The position numbers were made by a program, and so were the translations under genes. 64,000 bases of DNA from contig JAPTOF010000012.1 in NCBI GenBank assembly GCA_028554755.1, forward strand, positions 5,981,501 to 6,045,500, read 5' to 3'. Position 1 is the first letter of the stretch; each line of letters opens with the position of its first letter. Under the pieces are notes generated by a model that did no database searches, was not told where the DNA came from, and saw nothing but the letters and a program-made list of their open reading frames with translations. Positions 45,670 to 57,020 of the stretch are shown here, piece after piece. This DNA comes from Cordia subcordata. Lineage: Eukaryota > Streptophyta > Magnoliopsida > Boraginales > Cordiaceae.

Positions 45670-47285
45670 TTTAGTATAGTGTTGCATCCTAACAAATGAT
45701 ATAAAACAACTCAACTTCTAATAATATTTATAATGAAATAACTCAAATTTTAAGTTTAAAATATTTAACTATAACAAGTCATTATTCGATATTTCTGTAT
45801 AACCTATGCAGGCTTCAAAGCATCATGCTATTTTACTAGTCTTCACAAGTAGTGACTATTCATTGCAGTAAATGTCCCCTGAGGCTGAGGGGGTAACTCA
45901 AAATCTTGTTTTACTCCATCAAATTGTGACCTTCTTCATTTTGGCATCTCACTATCTCTCTCTCATATATATATATATAATTATATTATATGCTTAAATA
46001 TGAAGCAAAGGAAATGGGTTGGGTAGAGATGAGGAACAGAAGGGAGTAATATGTTGTTGCAATCCACGGCACATGACAGTGACGGAGCGCTTGACATGTG
46101 GACTACACTTCAATTCCATTTTGGAGCAACCACTCATCATCTGCTTAAATTTTCATTGCGTGCGCGCTTTGGGACTCTTTCCTCCAAGTTTCTGCTTCTC
46201 CATTGAAACTCCACTCTCCAACCTATCTAGCTTTAATTCATGGGCATAATTTACATAATTTTCACGAGTAATTTAAATTGGAGGTTAAGTGAGTTTAGTC
46301 TAATAAAATCAGTGAAGGACAAAGGTTCCTTTATTTTTTTGTTTCTTTTTTTAAACCTCCTATTGTAAACTTACTTTTTATTTCGAGTCCTCTTCTAATA
46401 ATAAATCTTACTTCTCATGAAATTCAAACTTAGGTAATCAATTTTGAAAAAATAATCTCAACCCCTTTATTTATTTAATTTCTTAACTTTCAATGAAGGA
46501 TAAAGGTTTTACTAATAATATAAAAAGAGTAAAAAACGAGTGTAGATAAACATACATATATATATATATGTATGTACATATACTTTTAGGTTCCAATCAG
46601 TCACTTTCACGCACTTCACACACTAGTACACATATGCATAATGCTGACACTGACTCAAATGATATTAGCCATGTTGCTGAATCTAGGTCACAGAAGAGAG
46701 GATCTAACTAATGGGACATGAGCTGAATTGAACCTTACTATTTATATATCAGTATATATTTCTTTTTCTTTTTATTTTTTTATTTTTGGAATTTTAGGAG
46801 GATAAGGGCCATGTGAGCCATCCAACCAGAAACTAGATTTGCATTGCATGCATGTGGACTGTACAATTTAATAAAGATTGCATTAATTGCTCCATCTAGA
46901 TTATCGTAAGTGTGAGAATTTTGTTCATCCCTAGTTCAAAGAAGTGGCCTAATAATCAACCGAACAACCAACAAGAAGACATCTTAGGGACAATTTTGAA
47001 TTATTGTCTCCTATAACCTATGTATATGGAATGGACCATAAATTGAGTGCCAGCTTAGAAATATGTTAGGTAAAGTTAATTGTTGGGTTAATTGTAAATA
47101 ATAAAAATGTGTAAGTATCATCTCATTATTATTGTGGTTATTATAAATTATTATCATTACTGAAGTAAGATACTATATTTATAATCAAATTGCTATTTTA
47201 ATAATAGATTCATTATTATAATAATAATTATTATTATCCAAATAAGATGCATATATATAATTAAATACATGTATGATATTAATAA
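45670..47285. other. Gene-free stretch
   Basis: No gene or RNA is recognised. TA microsatellites at 45966-45980 and 46554-46570. Confidence 0.55.
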
Positions 47286-47289
47286 AGGT

Positions 47290-47390
47290 AGATTTGGGAT
47301 CAAGAGATAGATCAAGTAGTTAAGATTATTTCTCAAATAGTAAGGTACTGGGTTCGATTCCATGGGAATGGGGGTTAAAAAAAGGGTAGA
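47290..47390 (+). mobile_element. Possible SINE-like fragment
   Basis: A tRNA-like B box GGGTTCGATTCC lies at about 47350-47361, with an A-box-like stretch (agatcaagtagttaagat) about 50 bp earlier, followed by an A-run. There are no clear ends or duplications. Confidence 0.35.
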
Positions 47391-47394
47391 CTTT

Positions 47395-47785
47395 ACCAAA
47401 AATCCTTATTGTTCACCAAAAGTGTCATTTTCATTCCTATTTATTTTGAAAATGAACTATTTAGTCCTCGAGTCTTGTAAAAAGAATCAATTTTTCTCTA
47501 TTATTTTAAAACGGACTTATGTGACCCCATAGTTTACGAAGAAAATGTCAATTTCAATCCGACTTTGGCTAAGATGGTCATTTGACTTGCACATGACCCA
47601 CTAATGGGGAAAAAAATTAACACTTCTTGTAAATACTGGGGTTTACTTTTAAAATAATAAGAATTAAATTGATGTTGTGGATATTAGGGATATTAGGGAC
47701 TAAGTTATATACTTTTGAAACAATAGGGACAAAATTGATACTTTTTATAAACATTTATGTTCATTTGTGGGATTTTCCTTAGTAA
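47395..47785. mobile_element. Foldback MITE, relative of 29627-30085
   Basis: The left arm (accaaaaatccttattgttc) pairs with the inverted right arm (inverse begins aaggaaaatcccacaaatg). Inner words such as caattttgtccctattgttt are shared with the 29.6-kb element. No ORF. Confidence 0.55.
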
Positions 47786-48037
47786 TATAACTTCTTATAT
47801 ATCAAATCATAGTAGAATAAATATTTGAGTATTGAGATGGTACCAGCTTTACTCTTGTAAGGAGAAAAATACAAATTTGAATCTTGTTAAGCGTACTTGT
47901 TAGGAGGGTTTTTCATTTACTGTTCAAATTAGTCTCAAGTCCTTTGTAGTTTGAGAATGCCCTAACTCAAAGCCCCAAAAAGAATAATGAACTATTTTCA
48001 TCAATATTATGAGAAAATTAGAAGTCAAAAATTTAAC

Positions 48038-48174
48038 GGCCTATTTGGGAGTGCTTATCTTGCTGCTTTCAAGCAGCTACAGTAAAAAGCATGCGAGACA
48101 TGCTTTTATTGTGTAACTATGTACTTTTTATTTTAGCTGCTTAAAAGCAGCAAGATAAGCACTCCCAAACAACC
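48038..48174. mobile_element. Short MITE with near-perfect hairpin
   Basis: 137 bp. The left arm GGCCTATTTGGGAGTGCTTA continues TCTTGCTGCTTT; the right arm is its inverse with about 3 mismatches in 32. The loop of about 75 bp contains a second small palindrome (agcatgcgagacatgct). A GGCC...-type end is seen in several plant MITE groups; the target duplication is unclear. Confidence 0.8.
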
Positions 48175-48179
48175 ACAAA

Positions 48180-49698
48180 AAATTACCTGAAGAGAAATTC
48201 AAATCAAGTTAGTTGCACTTTTTGCTACCTGTGTAAATTCCATGTATAACAAATGGTACTTTAAGACTTTCAATTGATTTGACCCAAAAAGAAAAAAAGA
48301 AAAAAAACAAAAAAGACTTTATATTCTTTATTCAACGTACTTGCTCTCCCCTTGACATATAGTTCAATGCAATGAACATGTGAAAATACCCAAAATTCTC
48401 CTGTAATTTCCTAAACCAAAAATTATATTTTGGGTGCCAAATTAGAGTTCTCCACAGAAAAAGACATTTTTTGTACAAAAAGTAATAATAATTAATATAA
48501 TGAATATATCCTGCTTGATGTGTGAACCAACATAGTACGCTGCAGATAAATACAGGGATGACATTTTAGCAGTTCATGATGATCAGCTTCTGCCTTCTTG
48601 TGCATAAGATGACAGGAGTACACAAGTATTTTAGTGATAGAAAGGTGAGTGTTCGAACATTTCGGTCGAGACACAGCTCATCAGATGAGGCCCCTCTTTC
48701 ACGTGTGCTTAGAAAAGTCTAGATCACTAAAAAGTTTAAATTTATAAATAAAATATTGTTAGTGTAGTATTATATAATATGTTAAGATTTATTATGTAAA
48801 AGTTAAATATGTTATTGTACTATTCTCTGATATGTATGAATATACATATAACACTCCTTTGAGTTTTTGTGCTTGATAAACTTGTATATTTCAGAGCTTG
48901 AAATTGGGCCAATGATGTTTTCCAAAGGGACACAATTTTTTGTTTTTGTTTCTCCTCTCTTGAGTTAGTGAGTGATCTAACAAGTTAAGTGCAGGTTCTA
49001 GTCTGACCCCCCCCCCTAAAAAAAAAAAAGAAAAATCTATCTGTTCTATCCAAGAAGAGACCTTCAGTGACAAGGAAGTTTTCAAAACTTTTTTTGAAAT
49101 TTTTTTAGAAAAATCATCCATAAAATCAACAAAATCTCTAGTTTTTTTTTTTTTGTAATACTTATCAAAATACTACTCCATGATTGCTACGTGGACGACT
49201 TGCTGTTGGTCCTCAATTATTACGTCAACCTTGCATTTTTTTTCTTCTTTAACATGAGCATGGCACCCATCTTCTAACCAATTTGCTGCCTACTTTGTTG
49301 TAGTTGTTGTTTATTTAATTTCTTCCACCATGGCCGCACATTTCATGTGCGTCTTCTTTTCATTTGTCAATAGTCCCGTACCCTGTCACGTTATCTCTCT
49401 TTTTATCACTTCTTCCTATTAAAGTTGACTTCAAGTGTCCCTATCTTTCTTCTTTTTTTTCTCTTTATCTAAAAATCTCAACCCTTTTCCTATCAAGGTT
49501 GTATATTGGTCCCTATCCTATGCCTTGGCCAAAACTTTTTAGGTTCATCAACTGTTTCGCTTGTTAACCTGGGTTGACATACAAGTACCAAGCATGTGGA
49601 GGGTTTCCAATTTATCAGGGAAAAGTTACTTTGGGAGTTGCTCAAGTCAAATTTATTCCTACATGTTCCAAATTGGCCAAGGCCTTCAGTAATGCTTT
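48180..49698. other. Gene-free stretch up to the truncated Tat LTR
   Basis: No supported gene. Poly-C then poly-A run at 49007-49029, and pyrimidine-rich sequence at 49230-49500. The expected rest of the LINE/copia host sequence that should flank the Tat element on this side is not recognisable. Confidence 0.5.
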
Positions 49699-50124
49699 TG
49701 CCGGCCGGCCAAAGGTACTCCGACACTCAAGTCAGCGTTTTAGTTTGGAAAGAAACAAGGAATTGTTATATGATGGGTTTTGAGTGAATTACCAATATAA
49801 ATAAGTTGATATTTTGTGAGTCTGCCCCTCTATTGTCGATCAACTAGTTCTTTTATAGCCTATTTGGTAGAAGAGTTCTCTAGATTCTTTATGTCTTCAA
49901 ACGTGCTTCACTCAATGTCTGCCTCATTGTCATGCTTAGCCTTATCATATATCCGGATCATGGTTATCATTCCAATATCCATCCAAGTAAAAGATCGAGT
50001 CTTTCAATTACAAACGTTTCTACCTTGGGCCCTCCAACACATGGTACAGTAGACTGAACCCTTTGCCCATTTATAATCATGGGCCTTCGGGTTTTCTCAA
50101 GCCCAATTATTTTTGGCCCAAACA
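49699..50124 (-). repeat. Tat 3' LTR, truncated at its outer end
   Basis: Matches 60907-61328 apart from a 4-bp CCGG gain at the left edge. The outermost about 100 bp of the LTR (present at 60807-60906) are missing here. Sequence to the left of 49699 shows no similarity to them. Confidence 0.85.
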
Positions 50125-50142
50125 ATTGTCCCCCACTCTCTA
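50125..50142 (-). promoter_or_regulatory. Tat polypurine tract
   Basis: The minus strand reads AGAGAGTGGGGGACAAT directly before the 3' LTR start TGTTTGGGCC. Confidence 0.85.
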
Positions 50143-50939
50143 AATTGAAGTCTTTCAAATTAGAGAGTAATATTGCCAAATGAGACCCTCTGACACTGGG
50201 GCTGTGAAAATTAACTAGTACTCATTGCTACAACGTGTCGCGCATGGTTATTTGCACTAACACCACATCATGCCTGCAACATACATCACGTAACCTGTCA
50301 ATATGCTAGCCCACTCACATGCATGAATTATCATTCCAGTAAATGCCTACTCGTCAAGCCTGAGCCTTCTTTCTCGCATCCCTAACATGCATGCTTACCT
50401 CTTAGTGTGCAGTCTTACTGGAAGAGCCAAGACGGCACCGTAGTAGGATTTAGGTTGGTGGATACCCCTCCAGAACTCATGCCCTCTCTCGACCCATTAC
50501 GCGGAGCCAGGGTAACTAGCCAAGGTAATAAGTATCACGTGTTTCATGGAAGTTCCAAACACATTTTCATAGTCCCATATATTTTTATACCCGCAAAGTA
50601 CTTGCTAGAAGATCTCATACATCCACAGCTTGTTCGCGCACCATGCTTGCAACTCTTGCTTGTCGAAGGCTTCTAAACTAGTGTGTAGCGTCTTTGGTCA
50701 AGACCTTGCAGAGCTAAAGTGACAGAAACTTGTTGTCACGTGACGTCACAAGCGTGCTTCATGAGCCACACAACGCCTGCTGACATGACATCGCCACTGG
50801 CTATACCTGTGTGCTACTCTTTTGGCATTTAAACATTGTCCCTCAACCAATCATCTTGAAGAATATAGCCTAGCGCGTGACCCTATCAATTGGTATCCTA
50901 GCGGCTGGCAGCATACTACCCCAACCGTGCTTACTCGGG

Positions 50940-50948
50940 CTTTATATA
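50940..50948 (+). promoter_or_regulatory. TATA box of the antisense gene in the Tat element
   Basis: Plus strand CTTTATATAGC, with a plausible transcription start about 30 bp on. It is placed ahead of the spliced plus-strand gene and independent of the LTR promoter. Confidence 0.5.
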
Positions 50949-50979
50949 GCTAGCCCCAAACTCACCAACAACGTACTCA

Positions 50980-51607
50980 CAAGCCTTTGGTGCCCGGGGA
51001 TGCAATAGCGAGGAAATAGTTGAGCTTCTTTTGCCTTCCCCTTAGTTTTGACTTATCAAAGCACCCCATTAGTTGTTGCACTCCAAGTGTTTGGATAAAA
51101 TCCCAAGAAAGGATACTGGGTTGGCATCCTAAGATAACATATTAAGGTGGTGACTACAAGGTGTTTGTGAAAATTCCTCACATAGCTAACAAATAACTTT
51201 CCATGCCCTCCAAGTGTTTGGCAAAATTTCACAGTGACCAAGGCTTAAAGATTGGGCCCTCTACAACACCATTCTACAATAGCTAATTCTCAAGCCATGC
51301 ACAATTTACCCTTCAAGCATAAGAAGGCTGGCAATTTCAAGTACGTTGGCCGGCTCGTTACTTCGTTCGCACTCGAAAAAAGCTCAAGGCTTGCACGTCC
51401 CGCGTATTTGGTGGCGTTTCAAGGTTAGAAACCAAAGGGACATTTGTTCTTTACTGAGCGCTCGGCATATCCCTAGTAAACCACAATTCAACTTCTTTCC
51501 CTACTTACACTGCTATTTACCAGCAATCCAGTACGTCCACGACACATCTTTGCGCGTTTCTTCTCATCACACGCTACCCCCATGTCACGCTGCACCTATA
51601 TATATTC

Positions 51608-51638
<31 letters not shown>

Positions 51639-51699
51639 TATATATATACAGACACATATATATATACACATATATACACACATATATATATACATATAT

Positions 51700-51734
<35 letters not shown>

Positions 51735-54147
51735 AAATGCATTTTTTCTTCCACTAATGAAGTCTGATATGTTTGCCTTATTCATCAGGTACCCGAAGCA
51801 GGCCTAGCAAACTCACCATTCAATCAAGAATACATCGAAGAGCTTGGTCTGGCAACCTACCAGTACGTGTTGAGGGGCAGCTCCTTTGGTAAATTACTTA
51901 GCTCGTTTCTACAGACCCTTTTTTTTTGTTCACTTGCCTTGTTCGCATCTTGAGGATAACATGCCACCTTGAGCAAATGACTTGAGTCCTCATTTCTCCG
52001 TCACCTCTTTCCTTTTCTCCATGCTCTCTAGATCATCGTCCCTCGTATGGGGTTATAATTAATTTTTTTTACATTGCTTACGATACAGGCTTGACTTCCC
52101 AACTTATCCTTTGCACAACTCGTCCCGGAAGAATTCTCCACTGCCTATTCCCACTAATTTCAATGCCGTGTTGTAAACAAGCCGAGCAAGCCGCAAATGA
52201 CCCCAAATTACGTATTCCAATTCATCTTGGGATGCGACGGAGAGAATCTACTGGGGAATTCTTTGCTGAAGGAATCCAATGCACTACTACAAAAGAAGTG
52301 TTCAAATCATACAGAGAATCCGATCAATTGAACGAAGATGTTGTAGTGGTTCAACCAAGGCCCAGAGATTGGTCAAGCTCCTCTCTTGAAGGATAAATAA
52401 CGATGTTTCAAGAAGTCCTTGATTTGGGAATTCGGGTCCCATTGCATCCTCACTTGTGTGCTATTTTCAATTCCTACAGGATCAGCCCTGGCCAGCTGCA
52501 CCCTCGTGGGTGGAAGATCATGCTAGTGGCACTCGTCCTTTTGCAATAGAGAGGAGTCCATTTCTCCATGCCAATCTTCAAGACACTATCTCTATCATTC
52601 GATCCGCCATGAAACTTGGTTGGTTTGTCCTTTCTGCCCATGGATTTTACAAGCTTTTCAACCCTGACCGGCATGATGACGATGGTTCATGGAGAGGGAA
52701 ATACTTATTCCTTACTTGAATACACGGTGTCTGGGATGTCTCACAGTTGTGGTTACCACTGCAAAGAATGAACTTCCAACATTAAGAGAGGATACTCGAT
52801 GGGCTTTGCTAGCCTTGGCTGCAAATTGTAGAAGCCAGTCGTATCGCATGAAAGATTTGATAACACGCGACAACCTTGTTGCAAGAGGCTTCGCTACTCT
52901 ATTGGAAACCCGGATACGCCCACCTGTTACAGTTAACCCCAGGGTAAGACCTTCAACTCGTTCAAAGAGAAGGGCTGGCCATAGAGCCAATAAGTCCGTT
53001 AAAAGTGGCGCGACATCTTCCTCCATGCCTACCCCCCACCTGGTTGAGTCAAACACCACTACTGGTTCGGGAAGCCTAGATGAGATGGAAAGCGATCATA
53101 AGAGTGAAGAGGAGAACGAAGAGGGTTTTAGCCCTGAAAAGGGTGAGTATGTGGAGGACTCCTCAGACAGTGAGCCACCCAACCCCCCACTTGATCTGGA
53201 GACTATTGATTCCTCTTCCTCTGACGGCTCAGGTATAACCACGCTCATCTTTCTCCTTTTCATTCATTTTTATTCATCATCATTTTTTTTACTCTCTAAC
53301 TTTTCCCTTCGTAATTCAGACGTTGAAGAGCATCGGAACACTGCCTTAGCGGTGGTTGAAAGGCTTGGGCAGGATCAAAGAATGAAGGGCGATTCATCAT
53401 TCTAGGTTCTGCTTGGAAGTGATGCCCCTAGCAGCAGCCGCCAAGATCTAACCATGCATTCTCCTGCTTGTACTATTCCTACTATAGCCGAGGAAGATCT
53501 ATTTTCAAACTTTAGTAGGAGAAGCGTTGCGGTACGTGTACATACCTTTTTGCGGAACATTTTAATTCTCATTGCTACTTATGGTCTTTTTAATGCAGCT
53601 TGTCTCTGAAATTTCCTTCTTTGCAACGATGGTGCCCGAGGTTGCGAACAAGTGCCAAGATCTCCAACACCTGCTTAAAAAGGAATGGAAAGCACGTGTT
53701 AAGGCAGAAAAGGAGCTTACAAATGAACAGATGCACCGTGCTGGGCTGGAAGAGGATCTTAAGATAGAGCGATTGTCCCGAGCAAAGGCGGAGAAGAGTC
53801 TCACAGATGCTGAAGCAGCTAAGGAGGGATTTAAGTCCAAACTCGACTCTTCAATCGAGGAGGCCCGGAAGACTGCAGTGAGTGACTCCAAGAAGAGCAG
53901 AAACTTTGGCAAATGTGTTGCCAGTGTGTCGAGGCTAAGTTTAGAGAGGGCTGCTGAACAAGCTGTTAAGAACTGCCTACAAGAGGTCCAACAGGTGTAC
54001 TCAAATGTTGACATTAACCGTTTTAAGGCCATAATCACTCCCCTAACGCCTTGTCCTAGTCAGACCTCGTTGAGCATTGATCCTCCATCCATATCCAGCC
54101 CACCGAATACAGACGAGACTACTTTTCCAGGCTCTGCTGACGCATAA
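50980..54147 (+). pseudogene. Antisense spliced gene inside Tat element ('putative gypsy type transposon' domain, coiled coil)
   Basis: Lies on the strand opposite to gag-pol. The first exon(s) before 51788 are uncertain and a TA/CA repeat sits in that region. Supported exons: 51789-51888, 52089-53232, 53320-53531, 53599-54147, with introns 51889-52088, 53233-53319 and 53532-53598, all GT-AG and frame-preserving. The reading VLDLGIRVPLHPHLCAIFNS, then SPGQLHPRGWKIML (52410-52530), is the Transposase_28 / 'putative gypsy type transposon' domain. NELPTLREDTRWALLALAAN follows, then an acidic Ser-rich linker and a Lys/Glu/Ala coiled coil (53640-53870). It is broken by a stop at 52394, a frameshift between about 52540 and 52700, and a stop at 53403. 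Similar extra antisense genes are known in Tat elements; their function is not known. Confidence 0.8.
51597..51732. repeat. TA/CA microsatellite in the antisense gene
   Basis: About 135 bp of TATATA / CACACA. It is probably within an intron that ends at 51788 (ttattcatcag). The 153-codon frame across it ([14 protein letters not shown]) is the repeat itself. Confidence 0.9.
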
Positions 54148-54529
54148 TGCCTGGTTACCAAGTTATTCTAGATATGCTACTTTTTGAACTTCTACTTTGC
54201 TCTTTGAAGCACAAGACTGTAAATCACATTAACTTCTATTGTATGTTTTTTTTTTAATACCTTTGCTACTTACGCTAATGACAACCTTATTCCTTGAGGG
54301 AATTGCTTTCTTAAATCACCAGCGATTTTATGCCCTTGTATAGAAGGGGTACAGGGCCGTTGCAGATTCCTTGGGGGCATTATCTTAGCCTGTTAGCTAA
54401 TAACGCCTACTGTTTATCCATGACTCAACAATATTGGTTTAGAAAAGATCATTTGCTAGCCTCTAAAGAGGCCAACTCTTGTACCCCGAGTCCAACGAAT
54501 TGAGCCATAGAGATAAGGATTGTCACGGT

Positions 54530-55095
54530 AGACATTATGTCTAGTCTCATGGATTGTCGCAGAAATAGAGACTACCATTAGTCTCGTGAAAATAAAGAGA
54601 GTTTGTCTACTGAAAATAGAGACTATTTAAGAGTCTTGCAAAAATAACATAAATTACTTGCAAGCCTTCGCGATTAATTGCAAGCCTTACGCAAATAGAG
54701 ACTGTTTGTCAGCCTTGCTGAAATAACAGAGAGACTATATGTAAGTCTTCTGCAAACAGAAATAACATAAACTACTCGCAAACCTTCGTGACTGCTTGCG
54801 AGCCTTTTGTGAATAGAGACTGTTCGCTAGCCTCACAGAAATGATTGTATGCAAGTCTCGAAAAGTAGAGACTATTTGCTAATGTCGCAGAAATGACTGT
54901 AAGCAAGTCTTGGAGAGCAGAGAATGTTTGCTAGTCTCGTAGAAATGATTGTAAGCAAGTCTCAGAGAGTAGAGACTGTTTGCTAGTCTTGCAAGAATAA
55001 CAGGGGCTGTGAGTAAGTCTTACGGAAACCGAGACTTTTTTTTTTCCAGTCTCGCAAAAGTAACAGAGACTATATGCAAGTCTTACAGAAATTTA
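54530..55095. repeat. 52-bp tandem array in the Tat 3' region
   Basis: Units contain agagactgtttgctagtct, then cgcagaaatgattgtaagca, then agtctc. Clean starts at 54814, 54866, 54918 and 54970 give a period of exactly 52 bp. More diverged copies extend left to about 54530 and right to about 55095. It lies between the antisense gene and the integrase stop. Confidence 0.9.
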
Positions 55096-55307
55096 TTGCA
55101 ATATCTTATATTGAAATGTTAAAAGGATTTATTGAACTAATTAAAGGATATTTGTTAACGTCACAACGCCATTTTCCTTTCCTGTCTAAGTCTAAGAACT
55201 AACTTAAAGGAAAAGAAAACAAACCTTTCGTTTGACCCGCCTAGCGGCACTCATTCAAACTTAGCCTTTTAACTAATTTCTAACTTGCCAAAGCAAGAAT
55301 TTTCATC

Positions 55308-56320
55308 CTAGAAATGATACCTTTTCAAGTGAATTGCGTTCCAACTATTAGGCACTCCCCTGCCATCTTTAGTGCTGAGCCTATACGCTCCTTGGCCGAC
55401 TACCTTTGTAATTTGGTATGGTCCTTCCCAGTTGGGGCCCAACTTTCCTGTGTTCACCTCCTTTGTGTTCTTGAAGACTTTTCTTAATACCCAATCTCCT
55501 GGCCTAAACGTCTTTGCCCTTAAATTTTTGTTGTAATGCTTGGCGACTTTTTGCTGATATGCCGCCATGCAAATGAGGGCCTGCTCTCTCTTTGCTTCAG
55601 CAGCATCTAGCTCGCAACACATTCTCTCGTTGTTTTGCATTTCGGTAGCTTGGATAATTCGCAGAGTTGGTAAGCCCACCTCTGCTGGGATAACTGCCTC
55701 AGCCCCGTATATCATCGAGAACGGTGTCTCTCCAGTGGAGGTCCTGGCTGTGGTATTGTAAGACTATAGCACTCTCAGGAGTTCTTCCGCCCAGCACCCC
55801 TTAGCACTCTTTAACCTTTTTTTCAAGGTAGAAATTATGATCTTGTTAGACGATTCGGCTAACCCGTTAGCTTGATGGTGCCTCAGGGTAGAAAATGCGA
55901 GTTTGATCTTCCATTCTTTACAAAAATCTCTAAAGTTTTGGCTGATGAACTGGGAACCATTGTCGGTGACAATTTCTGAAGGGACTCCAAAACAGCATAT
56001 TATGTTTTTAAACACGAAATTCTTAACCTCCTTGTCTCGGATCTGATGATAAGATTCAGCCTCTATCCATTTAGAAAAGTAATCTGTGGCCACTAGCATA
56101 TATACTTTTTGTCCTGGTGCAGTTGGCAATTTTTCGATAATATCCATCCACCACTTCATGAACGGCCAAGGAGAGTGATGGAGGTTAATGGCTCAGCCGG
56201 CTGATGTGGAATTTGTGCGAACCTTTGACAACTATCACATTCCCTTATATAGCTGAGGGCATCAGTCCGCATGGTCGGCCAGTAGTATTCTGCCGTGTGT
56301 GCTTGGTTAGCTAGACTTCT
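55308..56320 (-). pseudogene. Tat integrase, with one frame change
   Basis: The zinc finger is at about 56190-56320 (HEGQCGNHAG ... ECDSCQRFA), at the end of the frame that carries the second RNase H. The frame changes near 56157. The core (55764-56159) has LVATDYFSKWIEAE, IVTDNGSQF and GLAESSNKII, so the D, D and E catalytic residues are all present. After a stop at 55764 the same frame continues (55308-55715) as IYGAEAVIPAEVGLPT and the C-terminal FRPGDWVLRKVF ... LKRYHF end. It joins retrotransposon DNA to the host genome in intact relatives. Confidence 0.9.
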
Positions 56321-57020
56321 TACTCCCGCATGATTCCCACACTGCCCTTCGTGTAGCTTAGCTAGAACGTAATTAGCCTCGGTTGGGCCTAAACATCGTA
56401 GATAAGGCCCTAAGTATGATCTCCTATATAAGCTCCCATCGATGATGCAATATCGGGCTGCTTTAGCCCTAAGCTTTCTAGCCTCTGCGCGATCTTCGGG
56501 GACGACATCATTTTTTATGTACTGAATTATCGGGGTCATCCAGCTTGGCTCATCGTTCACGTACGCGATTTCAACTGTTCGGTCTCCCTGAATAGCTGGC
56601 CATTGCAGATATACCACTGGGATACTTTTTGAAGTAACAGATTGCGTTGCTGCTCCCAAGCTCGCCAGTGTATCTGCGTGACAGTTGTCATCACGGCTTA
56701 CCTGCTTTATCTCAAATCCTTTATATACACATGTTATCTTTTTAACAGCGGTGAGATAAGCTATCATCTTTTCTCCTTTTGCTTGGTAGATTCCCAAAAC
56801 TTGGTTTACCACCAACTGCGAATTTCTATTTACCGCGATATGTTTGAGGTTTATATCTTTAGCTAATGTCAAGCCTGCTATGAGGGCTTCGTACTCTGCT
56901 TCATTATTTATGGCCTTGAATCTGCATTTAATAGACTGCTTTATTTCGTCTCCCTCGGGCGACCGTAGTACTATTCCAAGCTCACTACCTCTTGCGTTGC
57001 TCGATCCATCTACCAAAAAT
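56320..57020 (-). pseudogene. Tat second (archaeal-type) RNase H domain
   Basis: The frame 57016-56156 starts VDGSSNARGSELGIVL, with AINNEAEYEALIAGL and QVSRDDNCHADTLASL. The acidic residues (VDGS, E of NEAEYEA, Asp of NCHADTLA) match a complete RNase H fold. Tat elements carry this extra domain between the pol RNase H and integrase; its role beyond RNA removal is not settled. A stop just before it (near 57020) separates it from the first RNase H. Confidence 0.88.

Noticed and set aside
47341..47365. A tRNA gene at the GGGTTCGATTCC box
   Set aside because: No cloverleaf stems can be drawn around it; listed only as a possible SINE fragment.
51346..51807. 153-codon plus-strand ORF with Ile/Tyr/His repeats
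   Set aside because: It runs through the TA/CA microsatellite and starts at a non-ATG codon. Only the part after 51788 is kept, as an exon of the antisense gene.
52712..53059. 115-codon minus-strand ORF in the Tat element
   Set aside because: Opposite strand of the antisense gene exon, with no retrotransposon domain.
53562..54038. 158-codon minus-strand ORF
   Set aside because: Shadow of the coiled-coil exon of the antisense gene; the plus strand has the splice sites and domain context.
54530..55095. Small-RNA or CRISPR-like array of regular repeats
   Set aside because: The whole 52-bp unit repeats with no unique spacers, and its location matches tandem repeats known in Tat elements.
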